From an uncultured Clostridia bacterium (GTDB lineage: Bacteria > Bacillota > Clostridia > Christensenellales > Borkfalkiaceae), in NCBI GenBank assembly GCA_904501815.1, contig CAJGCN010000029.1:1-13148 (forward strand): a DNA stretch of 13,148 nucleotides, read 5' to 3'. Under the pieces are notes generated by a model, which saw only the letters and a program-made list of their open reading frames with translations, was not told where the DNA came from and made no database searches. The position numbers and the translations under genes were made by a program. Positions within the stretch are counted from its first letter, which is position 1. Each line of letters starts with the position of its first letter. Positions 7,376 to 13,065 of this stretch are shown one piece after another.

Positions 7376-7384
7376 ATTATAGCA
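7376..7384 (-). promoter_or_regulatory. Extended -10 promoter of the WYL gene
   Basis: On the - strand the sequence is TGCTATAAT, a perfect TATAAT with a TGn extension. Transcription would start near 7369, almost at the ribosome binding site, leaving a very short leader before the GTG at 7356. Confidence 0.7.
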
Positions 7385-7386
7385 CA

Positions 7387-7414
7387 AAGATTGCACCGTT
7401 TTCGGTACAATCTT
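7387..7414. promoter_or_regulatory. Palindrome before the WYL gene: operator and possible weak niaR terminator
   Basis: Arms of 12 bases (AAGATTG.ACCG and CGGT.CAATCTT) surround a TTTT/AAAA centre with a single mismatch, which is a G-U pair in the - strand RNA. It lies where the -35 would be, so a bound protein could block the promoter at 7376-7384. It also follows the niaR stop by 12 bases and could fold as an RNA hairpin, but the following run is only TTTG, so it would be a weak terminator. Confidence 0.65.
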
Positions 7415-7426
7415 ATCGTATAATAC

Positions 7427-7939
7427 TTATTCTCCGCCGACGAGAAATCCCTTTTCGGTTAAACTTTCTTCAATTCTTGCCAACGCTTCCACCGTTTCCG
7501 CGCGTACCGTATGATAATGATACCCGCCCGTAATATTCATTAGCTCGCTGGATTTTCCGCTACGCACGCCGTCTAAAAATTTCTCTACGTCTTCCGCCGT
7601 CGCAACGTTGAGTCCCGCTTCTATCTTTCCGTAAACCTTATGCCACACGAACACGTCCACGACCCAACCGCCAAGCTTCACGATCGTAGTCAATTCGTCT
7701 TGCGTTTGTTCTCGGGTATGCCGTAATTTAAACACCTTTTCCACAAACGGCGAACGACGCATTACGTAGCCGAAATGGGTGGAGTCGATCAGCGCGCCTT
7801 CCGTTCGCAACGCTCCGATATCCTGCACGATAATCTGTCGGGACACCCCGAACAATTTGGAAAGTTCTTCCCCTGCAACCGGGCTTTGACGGGTAGACAA
7901 ATACAGCGCGATTTGTTTTCGTCTGTCGTTTGCTCTCAT
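7427..7939 (-). CDS. niaR: NiaR-type (3H domain) niacin-responsive repressor of NAD synthesis
   Basis: The 170-residue protein has an N-terminal helix-turn-helix of the HTH_11 type (about 5-60, with GVSRQIIVQDIGALR) and a C-terminal 3H domain. H74, E82, H141 and H143 are at the spacing of the metal ligands described for the Thermotoga maritima homologue (TM1602), and H100 in VWHKVYG is also conserved. NiaR (YrxA) represses de novo NAD or niacin uptake genes when niacin is present. Here it is the last gene of nadABC, so it should control its own operon through a site upstream of nadA. It starts 13 bases after nadC with a modest ribosome binding site (AGGTAGGGG). Confidence 0.9.
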   Translation of the reverse strand: MRANDRRKQIALYLSTRQSPVAGEELSKLFGVSRQIIVQDIGALRTEGALIDSTHFGYVMRRSPFVEKVFKLRHTREQTQDELTTIVKLGGWVVDVFVWHKVYGKIEAGLNVATAEDVEKFLDGVRSGKSSELMNITGGYHYHTVRAETVEALARIEESLTEKGFLVGGE

Positions 7940-7952
7940 TTTCCCCTACCTT

Positions 7953-8804
7953 TTAAACCGCGTGTAAATTTTTCAAAGAAAGGTCTAAAATAGGCGCAGA
8001 GTGTGTAAGCGCACCGCTGGAAATATAGTCTACGCCGATATCCACGAGCTTTGCGATATTCTCTTTCGTCACGTTCCCGCTACATTCCGTTTCGGCTTTT
8101 CCCTTAGCAAGGCGTACGGCTTCTTTCATTTCTTCCACGCTCATATTGTCGAGCATAATAATATCCGCACCCGCTTCTAAGGCTTCTTTAAGCATTGCAA
8201 GATTTTCCACTTCCACTTCCACTTTCCGCACGAACGGGGCGTATTCTTTCGCCATACGCACGGCTTCTTTCACTCCGCCCGCCGCGCCGATATGGTTATC
8301 CTTTAACAAAATCCCGTCGCTTAAATTATAGCGGTGATTGCACCCCCCGCCCACTTTTACGGCGTATTTTTCAAATACCCGCATATTCGGCGTGGTCTTT
8401 CTCGTGTCTAACAGCTTGGTTTTGCTCCCTTCCAAAAGCTTGACGATAGAACGGGTATACGTTGCAATCCCGCTCATTCTTTGCAGATAATTGAGCGCGG
8501 TACGCTCGCCCGAAAGCAACACGCGGATATCCCCGCGCACAAGCCCGATTTTTTCGCCTTTTTTCACTTCGTCGCCGTCTTTTACAAACAATTTGACTTG
8601 CGTATTTTCGTCTAAAATTTGAAAGACGCGAGCAAATACGTCAAGCCCTGCGATTACGCCGTCTTGCTTGCAAATTAAATCTACTTCCCCGAGCGCGTAG
8701 CCACGCATTACGGAATTCGTCGTGATATCTTCGCTCGTGATATCTTCTTTAAGCGCGCTTTTAATAAGATCGTCTGCGTTTAATTGCATCGTCACACCGT
8801 TCAT
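7953..8804 (-). CDS. nadC: Nicotinate-nucleotide pyrophosphorylase (quinolinate phosphoribosyltransferase)
   Basis: The enzyme turns quinolinate and PRPP into nicotinate mononucleotide, CO2 and pyrophosphate. The 283-residue length is normal. Conserved signatures are LDTRKTTPN (132-140), GGGCNHRYNLSDGILLKDNHI (152-172), EVEVEN (196-201), MLDN (217-220) and the phosphate-binding SSGALTHSAP (262-271). The start at 8804 overlaps the nadB stop as ATGA and has AAGGAG about eight bases upstream; the Met at residue 6 is a less likely start. Cytoplasmic, third step of the operon's pathway. Confidence 0.96.
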   Translation of the reverse strand: MNGVTMQLNADDLIKSALKEDITSEDITTNSVMRGYALGEVDLICKQDGVIAGLDVFARVFQILDENTQVKLFVKDGDEVKKGEKIGLVRGDIRVLLSGERTALNYLQRMSGIATYTRSIVKLLEGSKTKLLDTRKTTPNMRVFEKYAVKVGGGCNHRYNLSDGILLKDNHIGAAGGVKEAVRMAKEYAPFVRKVEVEVENLAMLKEALEAGADIIMLDNMSVEEMKEAVRLAKGKAETECSGNVTKENIAKLVDIGVDYISSGALTHSAPILDLSLKNLHAV

Positions 8805-10069
8805 TTGTTTTTCTCCTTTTCTATCGCCGTTAAAACGACGTTTTTATACCGTTGTTCATATCCTTCGTAGACTTTTTCGTCTATTTGAATTTCGTCCTTT
8901 TTAGGCTGGATTTCGTAGCCGTTTACGATTGCCACCGCCGCGCGTTTGGCAAAAACTAAGCTTTCTAACAAGGAATTACTCGCCAAGCGGTTTTTACCGT
9001 GTACGCCGTTGCAAGCCGTTTCTCCGACGGCAAACAGCCTTTGCATAGACGTTCCGCTATTCTCGTCCACGTCAATCCCACCCATAAAATAATGTTGCGC
9101 CGGCACGACGGGAATAGGCTGTTTCGTCACGTCGTAGCCCGCCTTTAAACAATATTGGTAAATGTGCGGGAAATGCGTTTTAATCTCGTCCGCCGAAATC
9201 GCCGCCATAGACAGCCACACGTGCGGTTTTCCGTCTTTTTGCATTTCCTGCAAAATAGCGTTGGCAACGACGTCGCGGGGCAACAACTCGTCCACAAAGC
9301 GCTCCCCTTTCCAGTTTAAGAGCACCGCGCCTTCTCCGCGCACCGATTCGGAAATAAGAAATTTCCGTCCGTTTCCCTGTTCGTAGAAAGTAGTAGGGTG
9401 AATTTGAATATAGTCGATATTTTTCAGCTTTACCCCGTGTTTTATCGCAACTGCGAGCGCGTCGCCCGTTAAATGCGAATAATTTGTGGAATGTTCGAAA
9501 AGACCGCCGATTCCGCCCGTCGCAAGCACCGTGTAGTCCGCCTGTATCGAAAAAAATTGCCCGCCTTCGCTTTTCGCCACCACGCCTAAACAGCTTTCGT
9601 TCTCACAAAGAAGATCGACCATCACGCAGTTTTCTATCATTCGCACGTTCGGCAACGCTTGTACCGCCGTTAATAACTTCGAGGTAATTTCTTTACCCGT
9701 TTCGTCTTCGTGGAATAAAATACGCGGTTTGGAATGTGCGCCTTCTTTCGTGTAAGCAAACCCGTCCCCGTCTCGTTCGAAGCGAACGCCAATCTCTACA
9801 AGCTCGCCAATCACTGCGCGGGAAGAACGAATCATAACGTCTACCGACTGGGGATTGTTTTCATAATGTCCCGCCCGCATCGTATCTTCAAAAAAGCTCT
9901 CGTAGTCGTTCTCGTCGCGCAATACGCAAATCCCGCCTTGCGCCAAAAAAGAATCGCTATTCTCAAGCTTATCTTTGGTAATGATTAAAACGTTTTTATC
10001 TCTCGGCAAGCTCAGCGCGCAATACAGCCCCGCCGCCCCGCTGCCGACGATTAGAATGTCCGTTTGCAT
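8801..10069 (-). CDS. nadB: L-aspartate oxidase, short form
   Basis: This FAD enzyme oxidises L-aspartate to iminoaspartate for NadA. The protein begins at MQTDILIVGSGAAG, one base after the nadA stop, with the dinucleotide-binding GSGAAG at 9-14. An upstream Met at 10117 lies inside nadA and is unlikely. Substrate-binding segments are present: EHSTNYSHLTGDA, YIQIHPT, PAQHYFMGGIDVD and NRLASNSLLESLVFAKRAA. At 422 residues it is about 100 shorter than E. coli-type NadB because the C-terminal helical domain is mostly missing; this short form is known from many Clostridia-type genomes. It contains both the FAD and the capping domain, so activity is expected. Confidence 0.94.
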   Translation of the reverse strand: MQTDILIVGSGAAGLYCALSLPRDKNVLIITKDKLENSDSFLAQGGICVLRDENDYESFFEDTMRAGHYENNPQSVDVMIRSSRAVIGELVEIGVRFERDGDGFAYTKEGAHSKPRILFHEDETGKEITSKLLTAVQALPNVRMIENCVMVDLLCENESCLGVVAKSEGGQFFSIQADYTVLATGGIGGLFEHSTNYSHLTGDALAVAIKHGVKLKNIDYIQIHPTTFYEQGNGRKFLISESVRGEGAVLLNWKGERFVDELLPRDVVANAILQEMQKDGKPHVWLSMAAISADEIKTHFPHIYQYCLKAGYDVTKQPIPVVPAQHYFMGGIDVDENSGTSMQRLFAVGETACNGVHGKNRLASNSLLESLVFAKRAAVAIVNGYEIQPKKDEIQIDEKVYEGYEQRYKNVVLTAIEKEKNK

Positions 10070-10070
10070 T

Positions 10071-10982
10071 TTAGTTCCCAAGCTCCAACATTTTTTCAAG
10101 CGGAAGCAACGCCGCACGGCGAAGCCCTTCGTCTATTTCCACCGCGTTTTCGCCCGTTTTTAAAACGTGCGCAATCTTTTCAAGCGTAATTTTTTTCATA
10201 TCCGTACAAATCGGACAAGGCTCTACGAAATAAAACTCCTTATCGGGATTTTGCTTTTTCAATTCGTAATACACCCCGTGTTCGGTGCAAATGATAAATT
10301 CCTTCGCGGAAGAGTTTTTTGCAAACGCTAAAATTTCCGCCGTACTGCCGATTTCGTCCGCTTCCGCAAGCACTTCTTTCGTACATTCAGGGTGGGCAAG
10401 CACCTTTGCGAAAGGGTGTTTTTGCTTTTCAATGCGTACCTGCCCCGCTGTAATTTCTTTATGCTTAGGGCAAAATCCGTCGTTTAAAAGCACGTTCTTT
10501 TCGGGGACTTGTTCCGCCACGTATCGTCCTAAATTTTCGTCGGGAATAAAAAATACGTTCTTGGCTTGCAACGCTTTCACGATTTTTACGGCGTTGGAAG
10601 ACGTCACGCAAACGTCGCTTTTTCTTTTGAGCTCCGCCGTTGAATTGATATAGCAAACGACCGCTAAATCGGGATACTTTTCTCGCATTTCTTCGATTTT
10701 TCCGTCTGCAACCATATACGCCATAGGACAATGCGCTTCCCGTTCAGGCATAAGCACGGTTTTTTCGGGGTTTAAAATTTTCGCGCTTTCGCCCATAAAC
10801 GAAACCCCGCAAAAGACGATTACGCTCGCTTGCGTTTGTTTGGCAATCTTTGCAAGATAAAAGGAATCTCCGATATAATCTGCGACTTCCTGCACTTTGC
10901 CGTCCACGTAGTAATGCGCCAAAATCACGGCGTTTTTTTCTTTTTTCAGGGTTTGAATTTCCCGTAGAATACTGTTTTCCAT
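10071..10982 (-). CDS. nadA: Quinolinate synthase
   Basis: The enzyme condenses iminoaspartate with dihydroxyacetone phosphate to quinolinate and uses an oxygen-sensitive [4Fe-4S] cluster. The 303 residues are typical of the short NadA type. Likely cluster ligands are C58 (FCGVSFMGESAKIL), C171 (GFCPKH) and C259 in CPICTDMKKITLEK. The active-site segments LAHYYVDGKVQEVADYIGDS (21-40), VCVTSSNAV and AHPEC are intact. It is the first gene of the nadABC-niaR operon, with a GAAGG ribosome binding site and a consensus promoter upstream. The need for an Fe-S enzyme fits an anaerobe. Confidence 0.96.
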   Translation of the reverse strand: MENSILREIQTLKKEKNAVILAHYYVDGKVQEVADYIGDSFYLAKIAKQTQASVIVFCGVSFMGESAKILNPEKTVLMPEREAHCPMAYMVADGKIEEMREKYPDLAVVCYINSTAELKRKSDVCVTSSNAVKIVKALQAKNVFFIPDENLGRYVAEQVPEKNVLLNDGFCPKHKEITAGQVRIEKQKHPFAKVLAHPECTKEVLAEADEIGSTAEILAFAKNSSAKEFIICTEHGVYYELKKQNPDKEFYFVEPCPICTDMKKITLEKIAHVLKTGENAVEIDEGLRRAALLPLEKMLELGN

Positions 10983-11017
10983 CTTTTTTGCCTTCGTTCA
11001 AATTTTCAATTCAAGGT

Positions 11018-11046
11018 ATTATACCATATATTTCCACATCTGTCAA
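11018..11046 (-). promoter_or_regulatory. nadA operon promoter
   Basis: On the - strand it has TTGACA (11041-11046), a 17-base spacer and TATAAT (11018-11023), a perfect sigma-A type consensus. Transcription should start about 30 bases before the nadA ATG and run through nadB, nadC and niaR. The strength of the promoter suggests that control is by repression. Confidence 0.9.
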
Positions 11047-11058
11047 GTTATCTGTAAA
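11036..11058. promoter_or_regulatory. Candidate NiaR operator overlapping the nadA -35
   Basis: The + strand has two copies of ATCTGT (11038-11043 and 11050-11055), 12 bases apart, within ACATCTGTCAAGTTATCTGT. This covers the -35 hexamer. As I recall, NiaR sites in Bacillota contain paired CTGT/ACAG half-sites, and niaR is in this operon. The exact motif match could not be checked here. Confidence 0.5.
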
Positions 11059-11098
11059 CCTTATTAAAAAATACTTTTCTCTTTTTATTGTAATATTA

Positions 11099-11159
11099 AG
11101 TTGCACAAAAAAATTCGAAGTTATTTACTTGGAATTTTTGTACGTGCAACTGTTTTTTT
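11099..11159 (+). terminator. Imperfect inverted repeat followed by seven T, terminator-like
   Basis: The arms 11099-11116 and 11132-11151 share AGTTGCAC/GTGCAACT at the base and AAAAATTC-like/GAATTTTT near the tip, with a two-base bulge and one mismatch. The repeat is followed by G and seven T. On the + strand it looks like a rho-independent terminator, but no + strand gene precedes it in the window. It may belong to the end of the Rep-encoding element. Confidence 0.5.
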
Positions 11160-11209
11160 CTTTGTTTTTCTCCGAAGTAGTAATCATAGGACAAAGAGAA
11201 AATAACTAA

Positions 11210-11233
11210 GCGCGGGACGGGTTATACCCGCGC
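11210..11233. repeat. GC-rich hairpin with 10-base loop, upstream of the small gene
   Basis: The perfect arms GCGCGGG and CCCGCGC enclose a 10-base loop. An inner GGGTTATACCC can also fold. It is GC-rich against an AT-rich background and resembles the shape of the hairpin at 11718-11749. It could be an accessory origin structure or an RNA element in the leader of the next gene. Confidence 0.5.
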
Positions 11234-11304
11234 CCCCTTTCGATACAACGGTGTATAGCCTTTGTAAATAAATATTAAATGGCGAAAAGCCAAAAGGAGC
11301 TATT

Positions 11305-11565
11305 ATGGCAGAAGTTAAACTTTTTAAACAAATTTCTCATTACGAGAAAGACGGCGAAACGAAAACCGCAACGAATTTCTTCGTTCAATGCGGTGATACG
11401 AACATTCCGATCGAAATCAAGTATTTTGAGAACAAAGAAACAGGCAGAGATAGTCAATATCTCGGTCGTAAAATGGTACTTTCTTCGTATGCGGAAGAAA
11501 TCCCCGCAAAAGAGAAAGACGAGAAAGACAAAAAGGATAATTCTAAAACGGATAATAAAGCCTAA
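11305..11565 (+). CDS. Small charged protein of the Rep module, possible ssDNA-binding accessory
   Basis: The 86-residue product has an N-terminal part (1-65) that looks rich in beta strands (VKLFKQISHY, TNFFVQCGDTNIPIEIKYF, RKMVLSSYAEEIP) and a lysine/aspartate-rich low-complexity tail from about 67 onward. An AGGAG ribosome binding site precedes the ATG. The position directly before a rolling-circle Rep gene and its origin suggests a replication accessory, perhaps an ssDNA-binding protein with an OB-like fold. This is inferred from context and shape only; the family was not recognised with confidence. It is followed by a weak terminator-like structure at 11585-11610. Confidence 0.6.
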   Translation: MAEVKLFKQISHYEKDGETKTATNFFVQCGDTNIPIEIKYFENKETGRDSQYLGRKMVLSSYAEEIPAKEKDEKDKKDNSKTDNKA

Positions 11566-11584
11566 TTTTGTCTATTTTTTACCC

Positions 11585-11610
11585 CGATACAGGGGGAATA
11601 TCGCTTTTTT
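11585..11610 (+). terminator. Weak terminator-like hairpin after the small gene
   Basis: A five-base stem CGATA/TATCG with a nine-base loop is followed by CTTTTTT. The short AT-rich stem makes it a weak candidate, and readthrough into rep is likely. Confidence 0.3.
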
Positions 11611-11640
11611 GAAGATTTAAAATCAATAAATCAGGGAAAA

Positions 11641-11658
11641 GGTGGAAAAGGTGGAAAA
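11641..11658 (+). repeat. Iteron block 1: two tandem GGTGGAAAA repeats
   Basis: Two perfect 9-bp copies stand about 60 bases before the origin-like hairpin. The same unit occurs three times after the hairpin. Such tandem short repeats next to a rep gene are typical Rep-binding iterons. Confidence 0.75.
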
Positions 11659-11717
11659 CGACAACAAGCAAAACAAGCGTTAAAGCCTTATAAAATCAAG
11701 CGAAACCTTATATATCC

Positions 11718-11749
11718 CCTGCGCCGTATGGGCTTGTCTACGGCGCAGG
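11718..11749. other. Candidate rolling-circle origin hairpin
   Basis: The perfect 11-bp arms CCTGCGCCGTA and TACGGCGCAGG enclose the 10-base loop TGGGCTTGTC. The structure lies 58 bases before the rep ATG and is flanked on both sides by GGTGGAAAA iterons; the first iteron of block 2 starts inside the right arm. In rolling-circle replicons of this kind, the HUH Rep nicks single-stranded DNA in such a loop. The exact nick site cannot be read from sequence alone. Confidence 0.75.
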
Positions 11750-11774
11750 TGGAAAAGGTGGAAAAGGTGGAAAA
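11748..11774 (+). repeat. Iteron block 2: three tandem GGTGGAAAA repeats
   Basis: Three perfect 9-bp copies start at the end of the right hairpin arm and stop about 30 bases before the rep ATG. Rep binding here would also block rep transcription, so the block may couple initiation with autoregulation. Confidence 0.8.
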
Positions 11775-11806
11775 AAATAAGGGTTTCAATTCAAAGGGGT
11801 AAAAAA

Positions 11807-12967
11807 ATGAAATTGAAGCACTACGAAATAGTTATTTATAAAGAACATTTAAAAGTAGATATTCAAAAAGTTTGCAAAGAACATAAAACAATTAAAAAAT
11901 GGGCTTATATTCTTCACGACAAAGACGATACTGACCCGCATTACCATATTTACGTAAATTTTGGGAATACAGGCGTTGAGTCGGAAATGGTTGCAAAATG
12001 GTTTAATCTTTCTTACGCTGACGAGAACGGGAACGAAAAAACAGGCGAACAGTTTATTGAAAAAGTTAAAGGTCGCGCGACGGACGTACTGTTATATTTA
12101 ATTCACGGCAACGATACGCAACAATATAAACATCAGTATTCCGCTTCTGACGTTATCTCAAATTTTGATTTTGGTGCGGAAATTGCAAACGCAAAGATTA
12201 TCGGGAATTTTGACGAATATAGTTATGCTCAACAGCTTGATTACGTGTATAATTTACCGAGAAGCGAACGAACGCGAGCATTTAAAGAACTTGAAGACCA
12301 ATGGCGTTTAAGGTGTAAATGGTTGACTATGCATAGTGACCGTGAAATTGAAGTAGTATTCGTGACAGGCGAAGGCGGTACGGGGAAAACCTATTACGCG
12401 AAAAAGCTTTTCCGTGAAGTTTTGAATATGGATTTTTGCGTATCATCGGGAAACAACGACTTTATGCAAGATTATTTAGGTCAACGCGGTTTTTTATTAG
12501 ACGATGCGCGCCCTACGACTTTTAAAAGCTTTGAAGACTGTTTAAAGTTTTTAGATAATCATACTTCGTCAAGTGTGACGAGTCGGTTTAACAACAAAGT
12601 CTTTAACGGGGAAGTGATTGTTTTGACTTCGGCAGAGCCTTTACGGCGTTGGTTTCGCGGTAAAGACTCTCACGGGAATTATTATAATCTTTCCGATAAA
12701 GATTTAATACAGTTATACCGTCGAATTTCTTCCTACGTGGAAGTTTGCAAAGATGAAATTTATATCTATGAAGAAATTGATAAATACGGTAGTCCGAAAG
12801 GTCTTGCAACGGTTGTAAAGAACGAGCTTTCGGATAAGCCGAAAGATAAAAAAGAAAAACGTAATTACGGCGCATTATTTCAAAAAATGTGCGAAACGGC
12901 AACGACCGACGTTTTCGACATCGAACAACAACGAATACAAGGAACGGAGAAATTAAAAACAAAATGA
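11807..12967 (+). CDS. rep: CRESS-type replication initiator: HUH endonuclease plus SF3 helicase
   Basis: The 386-residue Rep has the HUH endonuclease first. KWAYILHDKD (31-40) and PHYHIYV (44-50, with H45 and H47) form the metal site, and YLIHGN carries the single catalytic Tyr (Y97). The superfamily 3 helicase follows: Walker A GEGGTGKT (188-195), Walker B GFLLDD (228-233) and motif C IVLTSAEP (271-278) followed by LRRWF. The N-terminal part fits the plasmid Rep_2 family. The combination is that of pCRESS plasmids, bacterial relatives of the Rep proteins of CRESS-DNA viruses. It should nick the origin at 11718-11749 and unwind the strand. The C-terminal tail (about 345-386) is charged. A weak GGGG ribosome binding site precedes the ATG. 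The stop overlaps the next small gene as ATGA. Confidence 0.9.
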   Translation: MKLKHYEIVIYKEHLKVDIQKVCKEHKTIKKWAYILHDKDDTDPHYHIYVNFGNTGVESEMVAKWFNLSYADENGNEKTGEQFIEKVKGRATDVLLYLIHGNDTQQYKHQYSASDVISNFDFGAEIANAKIIGNFDEYSYAQQLDYVYNLPRSERTRAFKELEDQWRLRCKWLTMHSDREIEVVFVTGEGGTGKTYYAKKLFREVLNMDFCVSSGNNDFMQDYLGQRGFLLDDARPTTFKSFEDCLKFLDNHTSSSVTSRFNNKVFNGEVIVLTSAEPLRRWFRGKDSHGNYYNLSDKDLIQLYRRISSYVEVCKDEIYIYEEIDKYGSPKGLATVVKNELSDKPKDKKEKRNYGALFQKMCETATTDVFDIEQQRIQGTEKLKTK

Positions 12968-13053
12968 AAAAGGAATACATATCGCCCCGCATTGAAATAT
13001 TTCATACGAATTATGAAGAATTTATGTTTCAAAATTTCGGCATTGAATTGTAA
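12964..13053 (+). CDS. 29-residue peptide of unknown function
   Basis: The ATG overlaps the rep stop as ATGA, which suggests translational coupling. The peptide begins MKKEYISPRIEIFHTN and ends FQNFGIEL. The start (KxYxxPxIE) resembles the beginning of many short Bacillota and Bacteroidota peptides, including leader regions of ribosomally made peptides with a YxxP motif. No maturation enzyme is visible in the window. It may instead be a small accessory protein of the replicon. It is too short to classify. Confidence 0.45.
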   Translation: MKKEYISPRIEIFHTNYEEFMFQNFGIEL

Positions 13054-13065
13054 AAGGAAAAAACT

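Larger units (their letters stand above)
10983..11304. other. Gene-poor boundary between the nad operon and the Rep module
   Basis: These 322 bases contain no convincing gene. They hold the nadA promoter and candidate NiaR operator (11018-11058), an imperfect inverted repeat with a T-run (11099-11159), and a GC-rich hairpin (11210-11233). The first part is very AT-rich. No strong promoter for the gene at 11305 was recognised. Confidence 0.8.

Noticed and set aside
7357..7410. The upstream ATG at 7410 as the WYL gene start
   Set aside because: It lies within the palindrome and upstream of the extended -10 promoter, and lacks a ribosome binding site, whereas the GTG at 7356 has AAAAGGAG.
11099..11160. 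A dif/Xer-type recombination site at the left edge of the Rep module
   Set aside because: The inverted repeat has 18-20-base arms with a 15-base centre, unlike the 11-6-11 layout of dif sites, and no Xer-like half-site could be aligned.
10850..11209. A 119-codon + strand frame across the nadA start and its promoter
   Set aside because: It is opposite to nadA and its consensus promoter, and the translation has no protein-like pattern.
11279..11620. A 113-codon open frame on the + strand overlapping the 86-residue gene
   Set aside because: It has no ribosome binding site at its start, a very basic low-complexity translation, and overlaps the gene at 11305 that has AGGAG and a sensible product.
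11641..11774. The GGTGGAAAA repeats as a CRISPR-like or microsatellite array
   Set aside because: The units are 9 bp, in two short tandem blocks around an origin-like hairpin and next to rep, which fits iterons and not spacers or neutral slippage.
12603..12992. A 129-codon - strand frame inside rep
   Set aside because: It lies opposite the SF3 helicase part of rep, which has clear motifs; no start signal.
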